This document shows positions 24,297 through 31,505 of a DNA stretch of 40,027 nucleotides, in pieces. Source of the stretch: Thiomonas sp. X19 (GTDB taxonomy: Bacteria; Pseudomonadota; Gammaproteobacteria; Burkholderiales; Burkholderiaceae_C). The position numbers and the translations under genes are program-made. Position 1 is the stretch's first letter. Each line of letters opens with the position of its first letter. The notes beneath the pieces are model-generated. The model saw only the letters and a list, made by a program, of their open reading frames with translations. It was not told the origin of the DNA and ran no database searches. The stretch covers positions 2,886,065-2,926,091 of the forward strand of contig NZ_LT605203.1 of NCBI RefSeq assembly GCF_900089495.1, read 5' to 3'.

Positions 24297-26737
24297 ACTT
24301 CGGCCACGGTGAACAGCCCCATCAAGGTGGCTATGTGCAGCAAGCCGGCGACGATGGCGTAGTCGCGCGGATCGTCGATCATGTCGCGCACGAACGCCTG
24401 GTCGATCTTGATGGCGTGCGTCGGCAAGCGCTGCAGGTAGCGTAGTGTGGTTTCACCTTGGCCGAAGTCGTCGAGCGCAACACGCACGCCGGCGGCGACG
24501 CTCGCCCGCATCACCTGCGCCGCCAGGTCCAGGTCGCGTAGCGCGCCTGATTCGGTGAGTTCGATCTCGATCTGTCCCGGCCGCACCCCGGGGTGCCCGG
24601 CGAGCGCTTCGCGCAGATCATCCAGCCAGGCGGAGTCGAGGAAGTGCAGTGTGCTGATGTTCACCATCACGCGCAAATCCAGCCCCTGCGCGTTCCAGAA
24701 TTGGGCCTGGCCCAGTGCCTGCTGCAACACCCAGCGCCCCACCGGCCGGGCGAGATGCGGCGCGTCCAGCGCACTGATAAAGGATTGTGCCGCCAGCACG
24801 CCATGCTCTGGGTGGCGGATACGCAGCAGCGCCTCCACGCCGATCACTCGGCCAACTTCGCGACCGCTGATGCCCACCACAGGCTGATAGTGCAGGCACA
24901 GCCAATGCTCGGTCAGCGCCTGGCGCAGCAGGTCGAAGGCGCTTTGCTGGGCGTGGACTGCCTCTTCCATCCGGGGCGCGAAGCGCTGCACCAGATTCTT
25001 GCCGCTCAGCTTGGCTGCGTACATGGCTTGATCGGCGTGGCGCAACAGGGCTTCGGGCTCGGTGCCATCCTCCGGGTAAAGCGCCAGGCCCAGGCTGGCG
25101 GTCACTTGCACGGCGTCTTGCGGGTTGAGTTCCACCAGCGTGCGGGCACAGTCCACCAGGCGCTGGCAAGCCTGCATGGCGTCGCGTCCCTGGGTGAGGC
25201 CCTGCAGCAGGATCGCGAACTCGTCGCCACCCAGACGCACGATCACATCGCCTTCACGCAACGCCTGCTGCAGCCTGCGTGACAAGACTTTGAGGAATTT
25301 GTCTCCCTCGGTGTGTCCGCGGGTGTCGTTGACGCGTTTGAAGTCGTCCATATCCAGAATGGCGACGGCGAAGCGCAGCGCCTCTTCCCTTTCCCCGGCG
25401 TCGCACAGCCTGCCCAGTTGGGCCATCAGGTACCGGCGGTTGGGCAGGGCGGTGAGATAGTCCTTGTCGGCAAGTTGACGCAACTGCCCGTTGTATGAAA
25501 GCAGCGCCTCATGGCGGGCGTTGATGGCTCGGGCCTCCGTGCGCATGCGTTGCTGCAACAGCACATAGGCCAGGGTCAGCGTGGCCAGGATCAACAGGGC
25601 AGCGGCCGCCGTGGGGGCCAAGCTCCGCCAGTAATCCGACCACAACACGGAGGCCGGCAGTGACACCGAGACCGCCAGATCCGGGGCACCTGGCCCCAGA
25701 CGCGTCCAGTAGCCCCGGCGCTCCTGGTTGATGGAGTGCACCACCCCATGAAAGGCTGTTCCCGACAAGCCCTCGTTCGCCTGCAGCGAACGCACCAGGA
25801 TGCCGGTTTGCGGACGGGTGTAATAGACGGTGAACTGCGCCGCAGGAACGTCAGGCCAGCGCGCCAGCACATAGCCATCCTGCCGCACCAGGATGAAAGC
25901 CTCGGACTGACGCAGGCGGTTTGAACCCATTTGCCGGGACATCAAACCGCCCCAGAATCGGTTGAAGGCCTCGCGGTCGATTCCGACACCGATCCAGAAC
26001 GCGGGTGTCTGGCCCTTGGCCGGATAGAAATGGACTTGCGGCAAGATCCACATGCCCAAGGCCGGCACTCGCACCAGCGGCCCCACCACCGGACGGCCCA
26101 GGCTGCGCGCCTGCAACAGGCCGGCCCAGATTTGCGGAGTGTTGCGCAACTCGAATGCCGGGCCCAGCGCCGCCGTGGCGCCAAGGATCACGCCCTGCGC
26201 ATCGACCACGCGCAGGATGGCCGTGCCCGCCATGCCGGTCCTCGCCTGCATGAGCCGGTGCTCGAGTTCCGCCGGGTTGGCCAACAACTGCGGATTGCGC
26301 CGCAAACTCGCTGCCAGAGCGTCCGCCAGCACCGTGTATTGGCCCAGCCGGCCCTGCGTGGCACTGGCCAGAAGTTGGGCATTGGAAGCCAGCCGGGTGT
26401 TCAGGCTGCGCTGCTGCGCCTGCCAGTGCAGTATGGCGTAAACGCCGAACAACACCAGGGTCAGCATCATGCAGATTGCATAACCCAGGGCGAACAAGCT
26501 GCGCACACGCAGCAAATCGGTCCGCTCGGTTTGAGAGCCGTCGGGATCGATGGCTTGGGCCAGGACGGGCGGAAGGGTTTCCAAGTTGGGGGCCGATTCG
26601 GTTCGTGGCTGTCTTGTGTCCGAGACTTTGGCGGGACGTGCAATGTCCCGTGCGGCCTCGTGCGGCAGTCTAGGTGCGCCACAAGGTCCACGATAGAGTG
26701 CAAACGCCACTGAGGCGCCATCCGTGAAAAATATCAC
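24275..26737 (-). CDS. Membrane GGDEF-EAL protein, truncated by frameshift in the EAL domain
   Basis: This c-di-GMP enzyme has two transmembrane helices (SLFALGYAICMMLTLVLFGV; and SLAPTAAAALLILATLTLAY, about 290 residues later) enclosing a periplasmic sensor of Cache/CHASE type. GGDEF follows (RLGGDEFAIL, with the RxxD inhibitory site REGD five residues before it), then EAL (GVEALLRIRHPEHG, VMVNIST, IEIELTESGA, VALDDFGQGE, IKIDQAFV). At LFTVAE the frame leaves the family sequence: the expected GAAGGTGTGGAA reads GAAGTGTGGAA, one G short, so AEGVE becomes AEVWKISTP-stop. The synthase half could still work; the phosphodiesterase half probably not. The start is unclear: GTG 26737 has GGGGAA upstream, and an upstream TTG at 26830 is another option. 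Confidence 0.88.
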   Translation of the reverse strand: MIFFTDGASVAFALYRGPCGAPRLPHEAARDIARPAKVSDTRQPRTESAPNLETLPPVLAQAIDPDGSQTERTDLLRVRSLFALGYAICMMLTLVLFGVYAILHWQAQQRSLNTRLASNAQLLASATQGRLGQYTVLADALAASLRRNPQLLANPAELEHRLMQARTGMAGTAILRVVDAQGVILGATAALGPAFELRNTPQIWAGLLQARSLGRPVVGPLVRVPALGMWILPQVHFYPAKGQTPAFWIGVGIDREAFNRFWGGLMSRQMGSNRLRQSEAFILVRQDGYVLARWPDVPAAQFTVYYTRPQTGILVRSLQANEGLSGTAFHGVVHSINQERRGYWTRLGPGAPDLAVSVSLPASVLWSDYWRSLAPTAAAALLILATLTLAYVLLQQRMRTEARAINARHEALLSYNGQLRQLADKDYLTALPNRRYLMAQLGRLCDAGEREEALRFAVAILDMDDFKRVNDTRGHTEGDKFLKVLSRRLQQALREGDVIVRLGGDEFAILLQGLTQGRDAMQACQRLVDCARTLVELNPQDAVQVTASLGLALYPEDGTEPEALLRHADQAMYAAKLSGKNLVQRFAPRMEEAVHAQQSAFDLLRQALTEHWLCLHYQPVVGISGREVGRVIGVEALLRIRHPEHGVLAAQSFISALDAPHLARPVGRWVLQQALGQAQFWNAQGLDLRVMVNISTLHFLDSAWLDDLREALAGHPGVRPGQIEIELTESGALRDLDLAAQVMRASVAAGVRVALDDFGQGETTLRYLQRLPTHAIKIDQAFVRDMIDDPRDYAIVAGLLHIATLMGLFTVAEVWKISTP

Positions 26738-26876
26738 GCATTCCCCGAAAAATTCACAGTGCTGGGGAAAATACCTCTCCTTAATATTCGGCAGACACAG
26801 AACAATCCTGACAACTTGATGACGAATCAAGCCCTAATGATTGATATTTCGCAATTTTTCAACCTGGGAGAGTGTC

Positions 26877-27179
26877 ATGAATGTTCAGATCGATACCCCG
26901 TTTCTCATCGATGCTGTGGGCATTGCCATCATGATCTATGGCTTCGCCGAAATCGTGATGCTGCGCAGCAAAGTGCCGGGCGGCATGGTGGGCAAGACCT
27001 GGAGGGCGCTCACGATGCTGGTCGGCCTGTTCGCACTCGGTTATCTGACGACACCATTCTTCGGGAGCCTGCCTGCCAACGCCATTCGCATGTTCGTCGC
27101 CATCATCTTTTTGTTCGGCGCGATCTACGTTGCCATCACGGTGCGGCTGCTGTTTCGCATCATCGAGGAACTGGCCTGA
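26877..27179 (+). CDS. Small membrane protein of unknown function
   Basis: ATG 26877 has GGGAG about 8 bases upstream. The 100-residue protein has three predicted membrane helices: DAVGIAIMIYGFAEIVMLR, ALTMLVGLFALGYLTTPFF, and IRMFVAIIFLFGAIYVAITV. I recognise no family motif. It is the first gene of a plus-strand operon with the 163-residue protein (17 bases downstream) and then a decayed GAF/EAL gene. It is divergent from the GGDEF-EAL gene across an AT-rich region that probably holds promoters for both. This context suggests a membrane partner or sensor for c-di-GMP signalling, which is inference. Confidence 0.78.
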   Translation: MNVQIDTPFLIDAVGIAIMIYGFAEIVMLRSKVPGGMVGKTWRALTMLVGLFALGYLTTPFFGSLPANAIRMFVAIIFLFGAIYVAITVRLLFRIIEELA

Positions 27180-27196
27180 GCCTGGGAGATCCCGCC

Positions 27197-27688
27197 ATGA
27201 GACACCCCGTGCAGCCGCATTGGATTTTGGAGAAGACACCGAAAGGCCGTGATGAGGTGGTGTCTCGTGCCCATCATCTACCCCCTCCCATTCGCAGCCT
27301 GCTGATCTTGGCCGATGGCCAGCGTCCAGCCCGCGACCTTTTGTCGGCCAGCACAGATCCGTTGCGCGGCCAAGCCAGTTTGTCGATGCTGTTGGACGAA
27401 GGTTTTCTCCAGTCCGTGGCCCAGCCCGCAGAGCCGCCCTTGGAATGGGCCGACATCCAGGAATCGGACCGCAAGCCGCGACTCATGGCACTGGTTCGGC
27501 AAATGTTCGGCGCTCAGGCCAAACTGCTGCAGAAATTCGAGCTCGCTCAGGACGATCCAGCGTCCCTGAAAGCCGCGATCGATGCGTCCTGCAAGTTCGT
27601 CCGCCTTTTCATCGATGGTCCGCAGGCTGATGTCTTCCAGCGACGCGCCTACGCCTTGCTGGACGAGCATCGAACCAGGGTGAACTGA
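27197..27688 (+). CDS. Unknown cytoplasmic protein of a c-di-GMP-linked operon
   Basis: ATG 27197 has GGGAG about 9 bases upstream. The 163-residue protein has no membrane segment. Its N-terminal half (about residues 20-75: HLPPPIRSLLILADGQRPAR, then SMLLDEGFLQ) looks like a winged-helix-type fold often found in one-domain regulators of Burkholderiales. The C-terminal half is helical (LMALVRQMFGAQAKLLQKFE, then KFVRLFIDGPQADVFQRRAY). Similar two-part proteins are seen next to c-di-GMP enzymes, but I cannot name a family with certainty. The following relic gene starts 2 bases after its stop. Confidence 0.72.
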   Translation: MRHPVQPHWILEKTPKGRDEVVSRAHHLPPPIRSLLILADGQRPARDLLSASTDPLRGQASLSMLLDEGFLQSVAQPAEPPLEWADIQESDRKPRLMALVRQMFGAQAKLLQKFELAQDDPASLKAAIDASCKFVRLFIDGPQADVFQRRAYALLDEHRTRVN

Positions 27689-27690
27689 GC

Positions 27691-28046
27691 ATGGCGATTT
27701 CTTGTTGTCGGGAGGTCGCCCCGACCACGGTAGCGAGTCATGTGCCGCCCCCAGAGCATGCTCAAGCCCACGAAGCGTGCGCGCTCCAAAAGCCGACATT
27801 GCCCACGCCGCAGGTCTTTGCAGATTGACAAGAACGCGAGGCCTTGCTGCAAGTCCTGGTGAAGTTCTCGACGCACCTGGAGCAGACCAACGATCCTTGC
27901 GCCGTCTTGCAGCGGCTTTGCAATGATCTCGTCGGCGCCTGTCCGCCTAGGGCATCGAATCCCGGCAAACCCGCGATCTCATGCGTGATATTGGGGTGGA
28001 TTGGGGGCAAGTCTATTGGTGGAGACAGTCGACCTTGGCCTCTTGA
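27691..28046 (+). pseudogene. Relic of a GAF...EAL c-di-GMP signalling gene
   Basis: The ATG at 27691 sits 2 bases after the previous stop. The frame reads ...KPTLPTPQVFAD, then an in-frame TGA (27826-27828), then QEREALLQVLVKFSTHLEQT followed by NDPCAVLQRLCNDLVGA, which looks like the beginning of a GAF sensor region. The middle of the gene is gone. In another frame (27951-28046) lies a clear EAL-domain tail, GIESRQTRDLMRDIGVDWGQ followed by VYWW and ending STLAS-stop, resembling the intact EAL protein at 4362-5237 (GIDWGQGYLWG). An internal deletion plus a nonsense codon is the simplest reading. The remaining bases 28047-28164 hold nothing I recognise. Confidence 0.65.
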
Positions 28047-28164
28047 TCGAGGTCAAGGCGGCATTGAACCCGTCCACCACGGCGGTGGTCGGGGCGTCAT
28101 GGGCAGAAGATGAAGCAAAAGGACGGGGCGATACACCAGGCAGGCGCCCTCAAAGTCCCGAACA

Positions 28165-28308
28165 TCACGCATCGGATTTCCGCGCTGGCTTTGGCGGCTT
28201 GCTACTGCGCCGCAGTGCCTGGCGCAGCGTCAGCAAGCCGACCGCGGCGAGCACCAAGCCAGCGTAAACGGCGAGCAAGCCATCGACATGCGCGTCGATC
28301 CAGTTCAT
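28165..28308 (-). CDS. 47-residue single-helix membrane protein downstream of pspA
   Basis: This gene is too short for usual gene finders. It starts 12 bases after the PspA stop codon. The product reads MNWIDAHVDGLLAVYAGLVL, then AAVGLLTLRQALRRSSKPPK, then PARKSDA. It has one predicted membrane helix (residues about 9-28) and a strongly basic C-terminal tail, so the tail should face the cytoplasm. Only a weak ribosome binding site is visible, so translation may depend on the upstream gene. Small single-helix partners of PspA (PspB/PspD-like) are known in enterobacteria; I see no sequence likeness to them, and a similar role is inference. Confidence 0.6.
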   Translation of the reverse strand: MNWIDAHVDGLLAVYAGLVLAAVGLLTLRQALRRSSKPPKPARKSDA

Positions 28309-28320
28309 GGCGGACGCCGC

Positions 28321-29025
28321 TTATTTCGGCGCCGTCATCTCGGCCTTGAGCCTTGCCAGGTCGGCGTCCACGCCGGTGGTGCTGCGCAGCTTGTCGAGTT
28401 CCTTTTCGGTGCTGTCGCGCGCGTCCAGCGGATCGCTCAGAATGCCGACCTCGGTCATGCCTTCCATCGCCTCGGCCTTGGCTTGCATTTGGGCCGTTTT
28501 GTCCTGCGCGCGGCGCATGGCGTCGCCCGCATCGGCCAGGCCCGTGCCCAGGCCGGAGAGCGATTCCGACACGCCAACTTCGGCGGCAGCGGCGGTCATC
28601 TGGGTTTTCATCACCTCTTTCTGGGTACGGAATTGCTCGATGCGATCCTGCAATCGGGTCTCGTAAGCGGTGAGTTTTTCCGCCTGCGTCGCAATGCCGT
28701 CGTGTGCCTGTTGCAGCGCGTCGATTTTCTGCAGCGCGGACTGTTTTTCAGCCAGCGCGGCACGGGCCAGGTCTTCGCGCTGGGCCTGCAGCGCCATGCG
28801 GGCGTCGGTCTCGGCCTTGTCGCTGTCGCGCTTGGCCGCGGCCATCTGGTTTTCCAGCGAGATGCGCTCGGTGATCACGTCGGCCAAGTGGCGCTTGGTG
28901 TCCTGCAACGTGGTGATCATTTTTTCGTAAGACAGGTCCAGGGTCTGCGCCGGATCGTCGGCGCGGTTGAGAAAGGTGTTGACCCTGGCTTCCAGAATTT
29001 CGGCGGCGTGTTTGAACATGGACAT
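28321..29025 (-). CDS. PspA/IM30 family membrane-maintenance protein
   Basis: The 234-residue protein is a typical PspA/Vipp1/IM30 ESCRT-III-like protein, nearly all coiled coil. It starts MSMFKHAAEILEARVNTFLN, then DPAQTLDLSYEKMITTLQDT, HLADVITERISLENQ and a long charged helix region to about residue 165. A Gly-rich hinge (VGVSESLSGLGTGLADAGDA) and a last helix follow. AGGAG lies about 8 bases upstream of the ATG. These proteins bind stressed membrane from the cytosolic side and form rods or rings. It closely resembles the PspA paralogue (YjfJ type) found in gene sets apart from the classical psp operon. Here it is encoded with two YbjQ-type proteins. Confidence 0.93.
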   Translation of the reverse strand: MSMFKHAAEILEARVNTFLNRADDPAQTLDLSYEKMITTLQDTKRHLADVITERISLENQMAAAKRDSDKAETDARMALQAQREDLARAALAEKQSALQKIDALQQAHDGIATQAEKLTAYETRLQDRIEQFRTQKEVMKTQMTAAAAEVGVSESLSGLGTGLADAGDAMRRAQDKTAQMQAKAEAMEGMTEVGILSDPLDARDSTEKELDKLRSTTGVDADLARLKAEMTAPK

Positions 29026-29055
29026 GGTGATTTCTCCTGAGCGGTTGAGCGGGCT

Positions 29056-29901
29056 TCAGTCATTGACTGGAATGACGAGTTGGGGATTGAGCGCATCCAC
29101 CATGGCGTCGGCCTTGGCCATCGCCTTCACCGCCGTGCCGATGGCAAAGAACTCGATGACATGCGGCTGCCAGTTGTGCGAGCCTTCGTGCAACTGCACC
29201 CCGGTGACGCCATCGGCCTGCGCCGCCGCAGCCTCGTGCTGCATGCGCTCCATCGCCAGTTCGCGGGCGTCGTACATGGCCTGGGTGAACTGCCCCAGCT
29301 CGACGTTGTTGCCGATATTGCCGAGCGAGCGCAGCGCGCCCTGGTGGGCGACGTGATAGACGCAGGAGCCCATCACCATTTCCATCGGCCGGTAGCCGGA
29401 CTTGAGCAGCATCCAGAAGTCCTGGCCCGACAGGTCGGAGGTGAAAGGTTTGCCACCCACGCCCTTGAAGCCGGGATCGCCGGTGCGGTGCGCAATGGCC
29501 GTGCCGATGGCCATGAACTCCAGAATGTCCTTGTCCCACTCCATACGCTTGACCTCCAGCCGCAGGCCGACCACGCCGTCGGCCCGCAGCAGGATGGCCT
29601 CTTGCTCCATGCGGCTCATGGCCAGTTCGCGCGCCTGGTACATGGCTTGCGACAGCACGTCCATTTCCATGTTCGTCGACCATTGGCCGTACTGGATGCC
29701 GAGGTGGTAGACGCAGGAACCGACCACCAGGCCGAGCGGCTCGAAGCCGGCCTGGCGCACCATGACGAATTCATTCACCGACAGGTCGGAGGTGAAGATG
29801 CCTTCGTGGCTTCCCTGGGAGCGCAAGCCTTTGAGGCGCTCGACGGCATGCGGGGCGAGTTGCTCGGCGGCTTGTTCTACGGGTTCGGTCATATCGGTCA
29901 T
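29056..29901 (-). CDS. Double-YbjQ-domain (DUF74-like) protein B
   Basis: The 281-residue protein contains two tandem repeats of about 105 residues. Each has FTSDLS...F near its start, then GSCVYH (LVVGSCVYHLG near 85; MVMGSCVYHVA near 190), then QAMYxARELAMxRMxxEA, ADGVxGxxL, and EFxAIGTA. This pattern matches the YbjQ family (COG0393, 'putative heavy-metal-binding', homopentamers in known structures). The conserved Cys and His in each GSCVYH are candidate ligands; metal binding has not been shown. The start ATG 29901 has AGGA 9-12 bases upstream; longer in-frame readings are antisense or shadow. It precedes pspA by 30 bases and follows a related protein by 65 bases. Confidence 0.88.
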   Translation of the reverse strand: MTDMTEPVEQAAEQLAPHAVERLKGLRSQGSHEGIFTSDLSVNEFVMVRQAGFEPLGLVVGSCVYHLGIQYGQWSTNMEMDVLSQAMYQARELAMSRMEQEAILLRADGVVGLRLEVKRMEWDKDILEFMAIGTAIAHRTGDPGFKGVGGKPFTSDLSGQDFWMLLKSGYRPMEMVMGSCVYHVAHQGALRSLGNIGNNVELGQFTQAMYDARELAMERMQHEAAAAQADGVTGVQLHEGSHNWQPHVIEFFAIGTAVKAMAKADAMVDALNPQLVIPVND

Positions 29902-29966
29902 GATGGGTCGTCCTGGTGGAATGGAGGCTATGAAGGCTGGGGTCGAGGTTGTGGTCAAGGCTGGAT

Positions 29967-30989
29967 TCAAGGTTGAGCCGGTGGGGCTTCGAGTTGGCGG
30001 TCGGCCAGACTGAACGTCGGCGTCAGGCTGGCCTTGGGCGGGCGGTCGCGGTCGTAAGCCACGGCCGTGCCGATGGCGATGTGGCGGCAGAGGTAGCGCG
30101 GCGGCTCCTCGTTGCCGCCCTCTTCGCGGAACAACTCGGAATACTGCGTGTGCGCCAGCACCGAGGCCTGCAGGCGCTGGCCGTCGCTGCGCAAATGCTC
30201 CAGCGCGCTGCGCCGCACATGCTGCTGAAAGGCCGAGAGGTCGGTGAGTTCCGCATTCATCCAGGGATTGCCGACGCCACCGTTGCCATAACCGCTGCCA
30301 TAGCCAGGCCCGGGCCTCAAACCCTGTTGGCCATAAGGGGCAAAGCTTGCATAGGACTGCGCCCCGGCGATGTACCAATCGAAGTGGGCGCCGATGGCGA
30401 TGCCCACCGGCACCGCGCCATCGTCCAGCAGGCGCACGAAATGCAGCGCCGACACCGTGGCCAGCGCCGGCTCGATCGACGGCGGCAGGCCGCGGACGCG
30501 CACCGCGGTGCCGCTCAGGGCATAGTCCATGTCGGTCGGGTTCTGCCCGCGCTGCCCGTGGAGCTGCACGTCCACCACGGCATTCGCGCCCAGGAGCGTG
30601 GCTTCCAGGCGCAGGCGGTCGATGGCCTGGTGCCAGCCGTCGACCTGCCCGTCGGACCAGGAGTAGCCGAAGTGGTACCAGCAATTGCCCGTGACCGTGC
30701 CCACGGGCTCGATGCCGTGGCTGCGTTGCGCCAGCATCTCGGCCGGGGTCGCGGTGCTGATCCAGGGCAGCTCGCGCCGCGCCGTGGCGCCCAACCTCGC
30801 CTTGACGAAGGCGGGCAGGTCGGCATGCGGCAGGGCGTCGGCCCAGGCTTGTTGCCGCGCCACTTCGTCGGGCGTGAGGCCGCGCGGCGCAACCAGGCCG
30901 TGGGCGGTGGCGGTCAGCCCGTCCACCGCATGCCGCGCGTCCTGCGCCACGTCCTCGACGCGTTTCTTGAGTTGATCCCAGATCGACAT
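29967..30989 (-). CDS. Double-YbjQ-domain-like protein A (diverged, 340 residues)
   Basis: The protein begins with an amphipathic helix (MSIWDQLKKRVEDVAQDARH) and a helical segment (LTPDEVARQQAWADALPHAD), then two YbjQ-like repeats. The first keeps GNCWYHFGYSW (cf. GSCVYH of protein B), a long helix with RLRLEATLLGANAVVDVQLH and SGTAVRV. The second keeps VRLLDDGAVPVGIAIGAHFD but has lost the Cys, and has AIGTAVAYDRD near the end. Between them is a Gly/Tyr-rich loop (PGPGYGSGYGNGGVGNP). AGGAGA is about 7 bases upstream of the ATG. The helix at the N-terminus could touch membrane. It sits 24 bases after the 139-residue unknown gene. Confidence 0.8.
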   Translation of the reverse strand: MSIWDQLKKRVEDVAQDARHAVDGLTATAHGLVAPRGLTPDEVARQQAWADALPHADLPAFVKARLGATARRELPWISTATPAEMLAQRSHGIEPVGTVTGNCWYHFGYSWSDGQVDGWHQAIDRLRLEATLLGANAVVDVQLHGQRGQNPTDMDYALSGTAVRVRGLPPSIEPALATVSALHFVRLLDDGAVPVGIAIGAHFDWYIAGAQSYASFAPYGQQGLRPGPGYGSGYGNGGVGNPWMNAELTDLSAFQQHVRRSALEHLRSDGQRLQASVLAHTQYSELFREEGGNEEPPRYLCRHIAIGTAVAYDRDRPPKASLTPTFSLADRQLEAPPAQP

Positions 30990-31013
30990 GCGGCTCTCCT
31001 GTGGTGTGCGGGT

Positions 31014-31433
31014 TCAGTTCATCAAAAAATCGTGCAGCGACTGGCTGGCGCGCTGCAACTCGCCGGACTGCGAGAACAAGGCGGCAAGCAGGTTTTCCAT
31101 CCATGCCGCCAGACTCAGCTCCTCGCGCTTGAGGATGACGCCGCCCACCACCCTGGCACGCTGCGTGCGCACGCCTGAGGGCTGTTTGTCGAGCAGGTAA
31201 TGGAAATCCTCGGTCCGCACCACGATGCTCTGCACATGGCTGGCCTTGGCGAACAGGCCGTCGCGCTTGCGCACGACGTCCACCTGCCCCGGAAGGTCGC
31301 CCTCCAGGCGCGCGGCCAGGCCTTCGACGAAGGCCTGGATGTCGGCCGTGGAACGACGGATCCAGGCGGTTTGCAGATCGATCTTGCTGGCGTCGTTCGC
31401 CCCGGGGTCATTGGGATTTGCGGTGTCGGTCAT
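31014..31433 (-). CDS. Unknown protein of the YbjQ-PspA operon
   Basis: The 139-residue protein has an acidic, disordered start (MTDTANPNDPGANDASKIDL). The rest is a mixed fold with TADIQAFVEGLAARLEGDLP, GQVDVVRKRDGLFAKASHVQ, VVRTEDFHYLLDK, VVGGVILKREELSLAAWMEN and LLAALFSQSGELQRAS. It has no signal peptide or membrane helix and I know no family for it. No good ribosome binding site is visible. It lies 72 bases after the ligase-acyltransferase gene and 24 bases before the YbjQ-like protein A, all on one strand. Its position at the head of the YbjQ-PspA set suggests it belongs to the same complex or pathway, which is inference. Confidence 0.72.
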   Translation of the reverse strand: MTDTANPNDPGANDASKIDLQTAWIRRSTADIQAFVEGLAARLEGDLPGQVDVVRKRDGLFAKASHVQSIVVRTEDFHYLLDKQPSGVRTQRARVVGGVILKREELSLAAWMENLLAALFSQSGELQRASQSLHDFLMN

Positions 31434-31505
31434 GGACTGGTGCGGCGGTTGAGCTTGCGCTGGAGAGGGATTCGTTGGGTGAGGCAGCAGCGGCGGCGAG
31501 AGCCA

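Noticed and set aside
29902..31104. Long upstream extension of the double-YbjQ protein B frame
   Set aside because: It runs through the protein A gene in another frame and is Arg/Pro-rich without motifs; the ATG at 29901 has a ribosome binding site.
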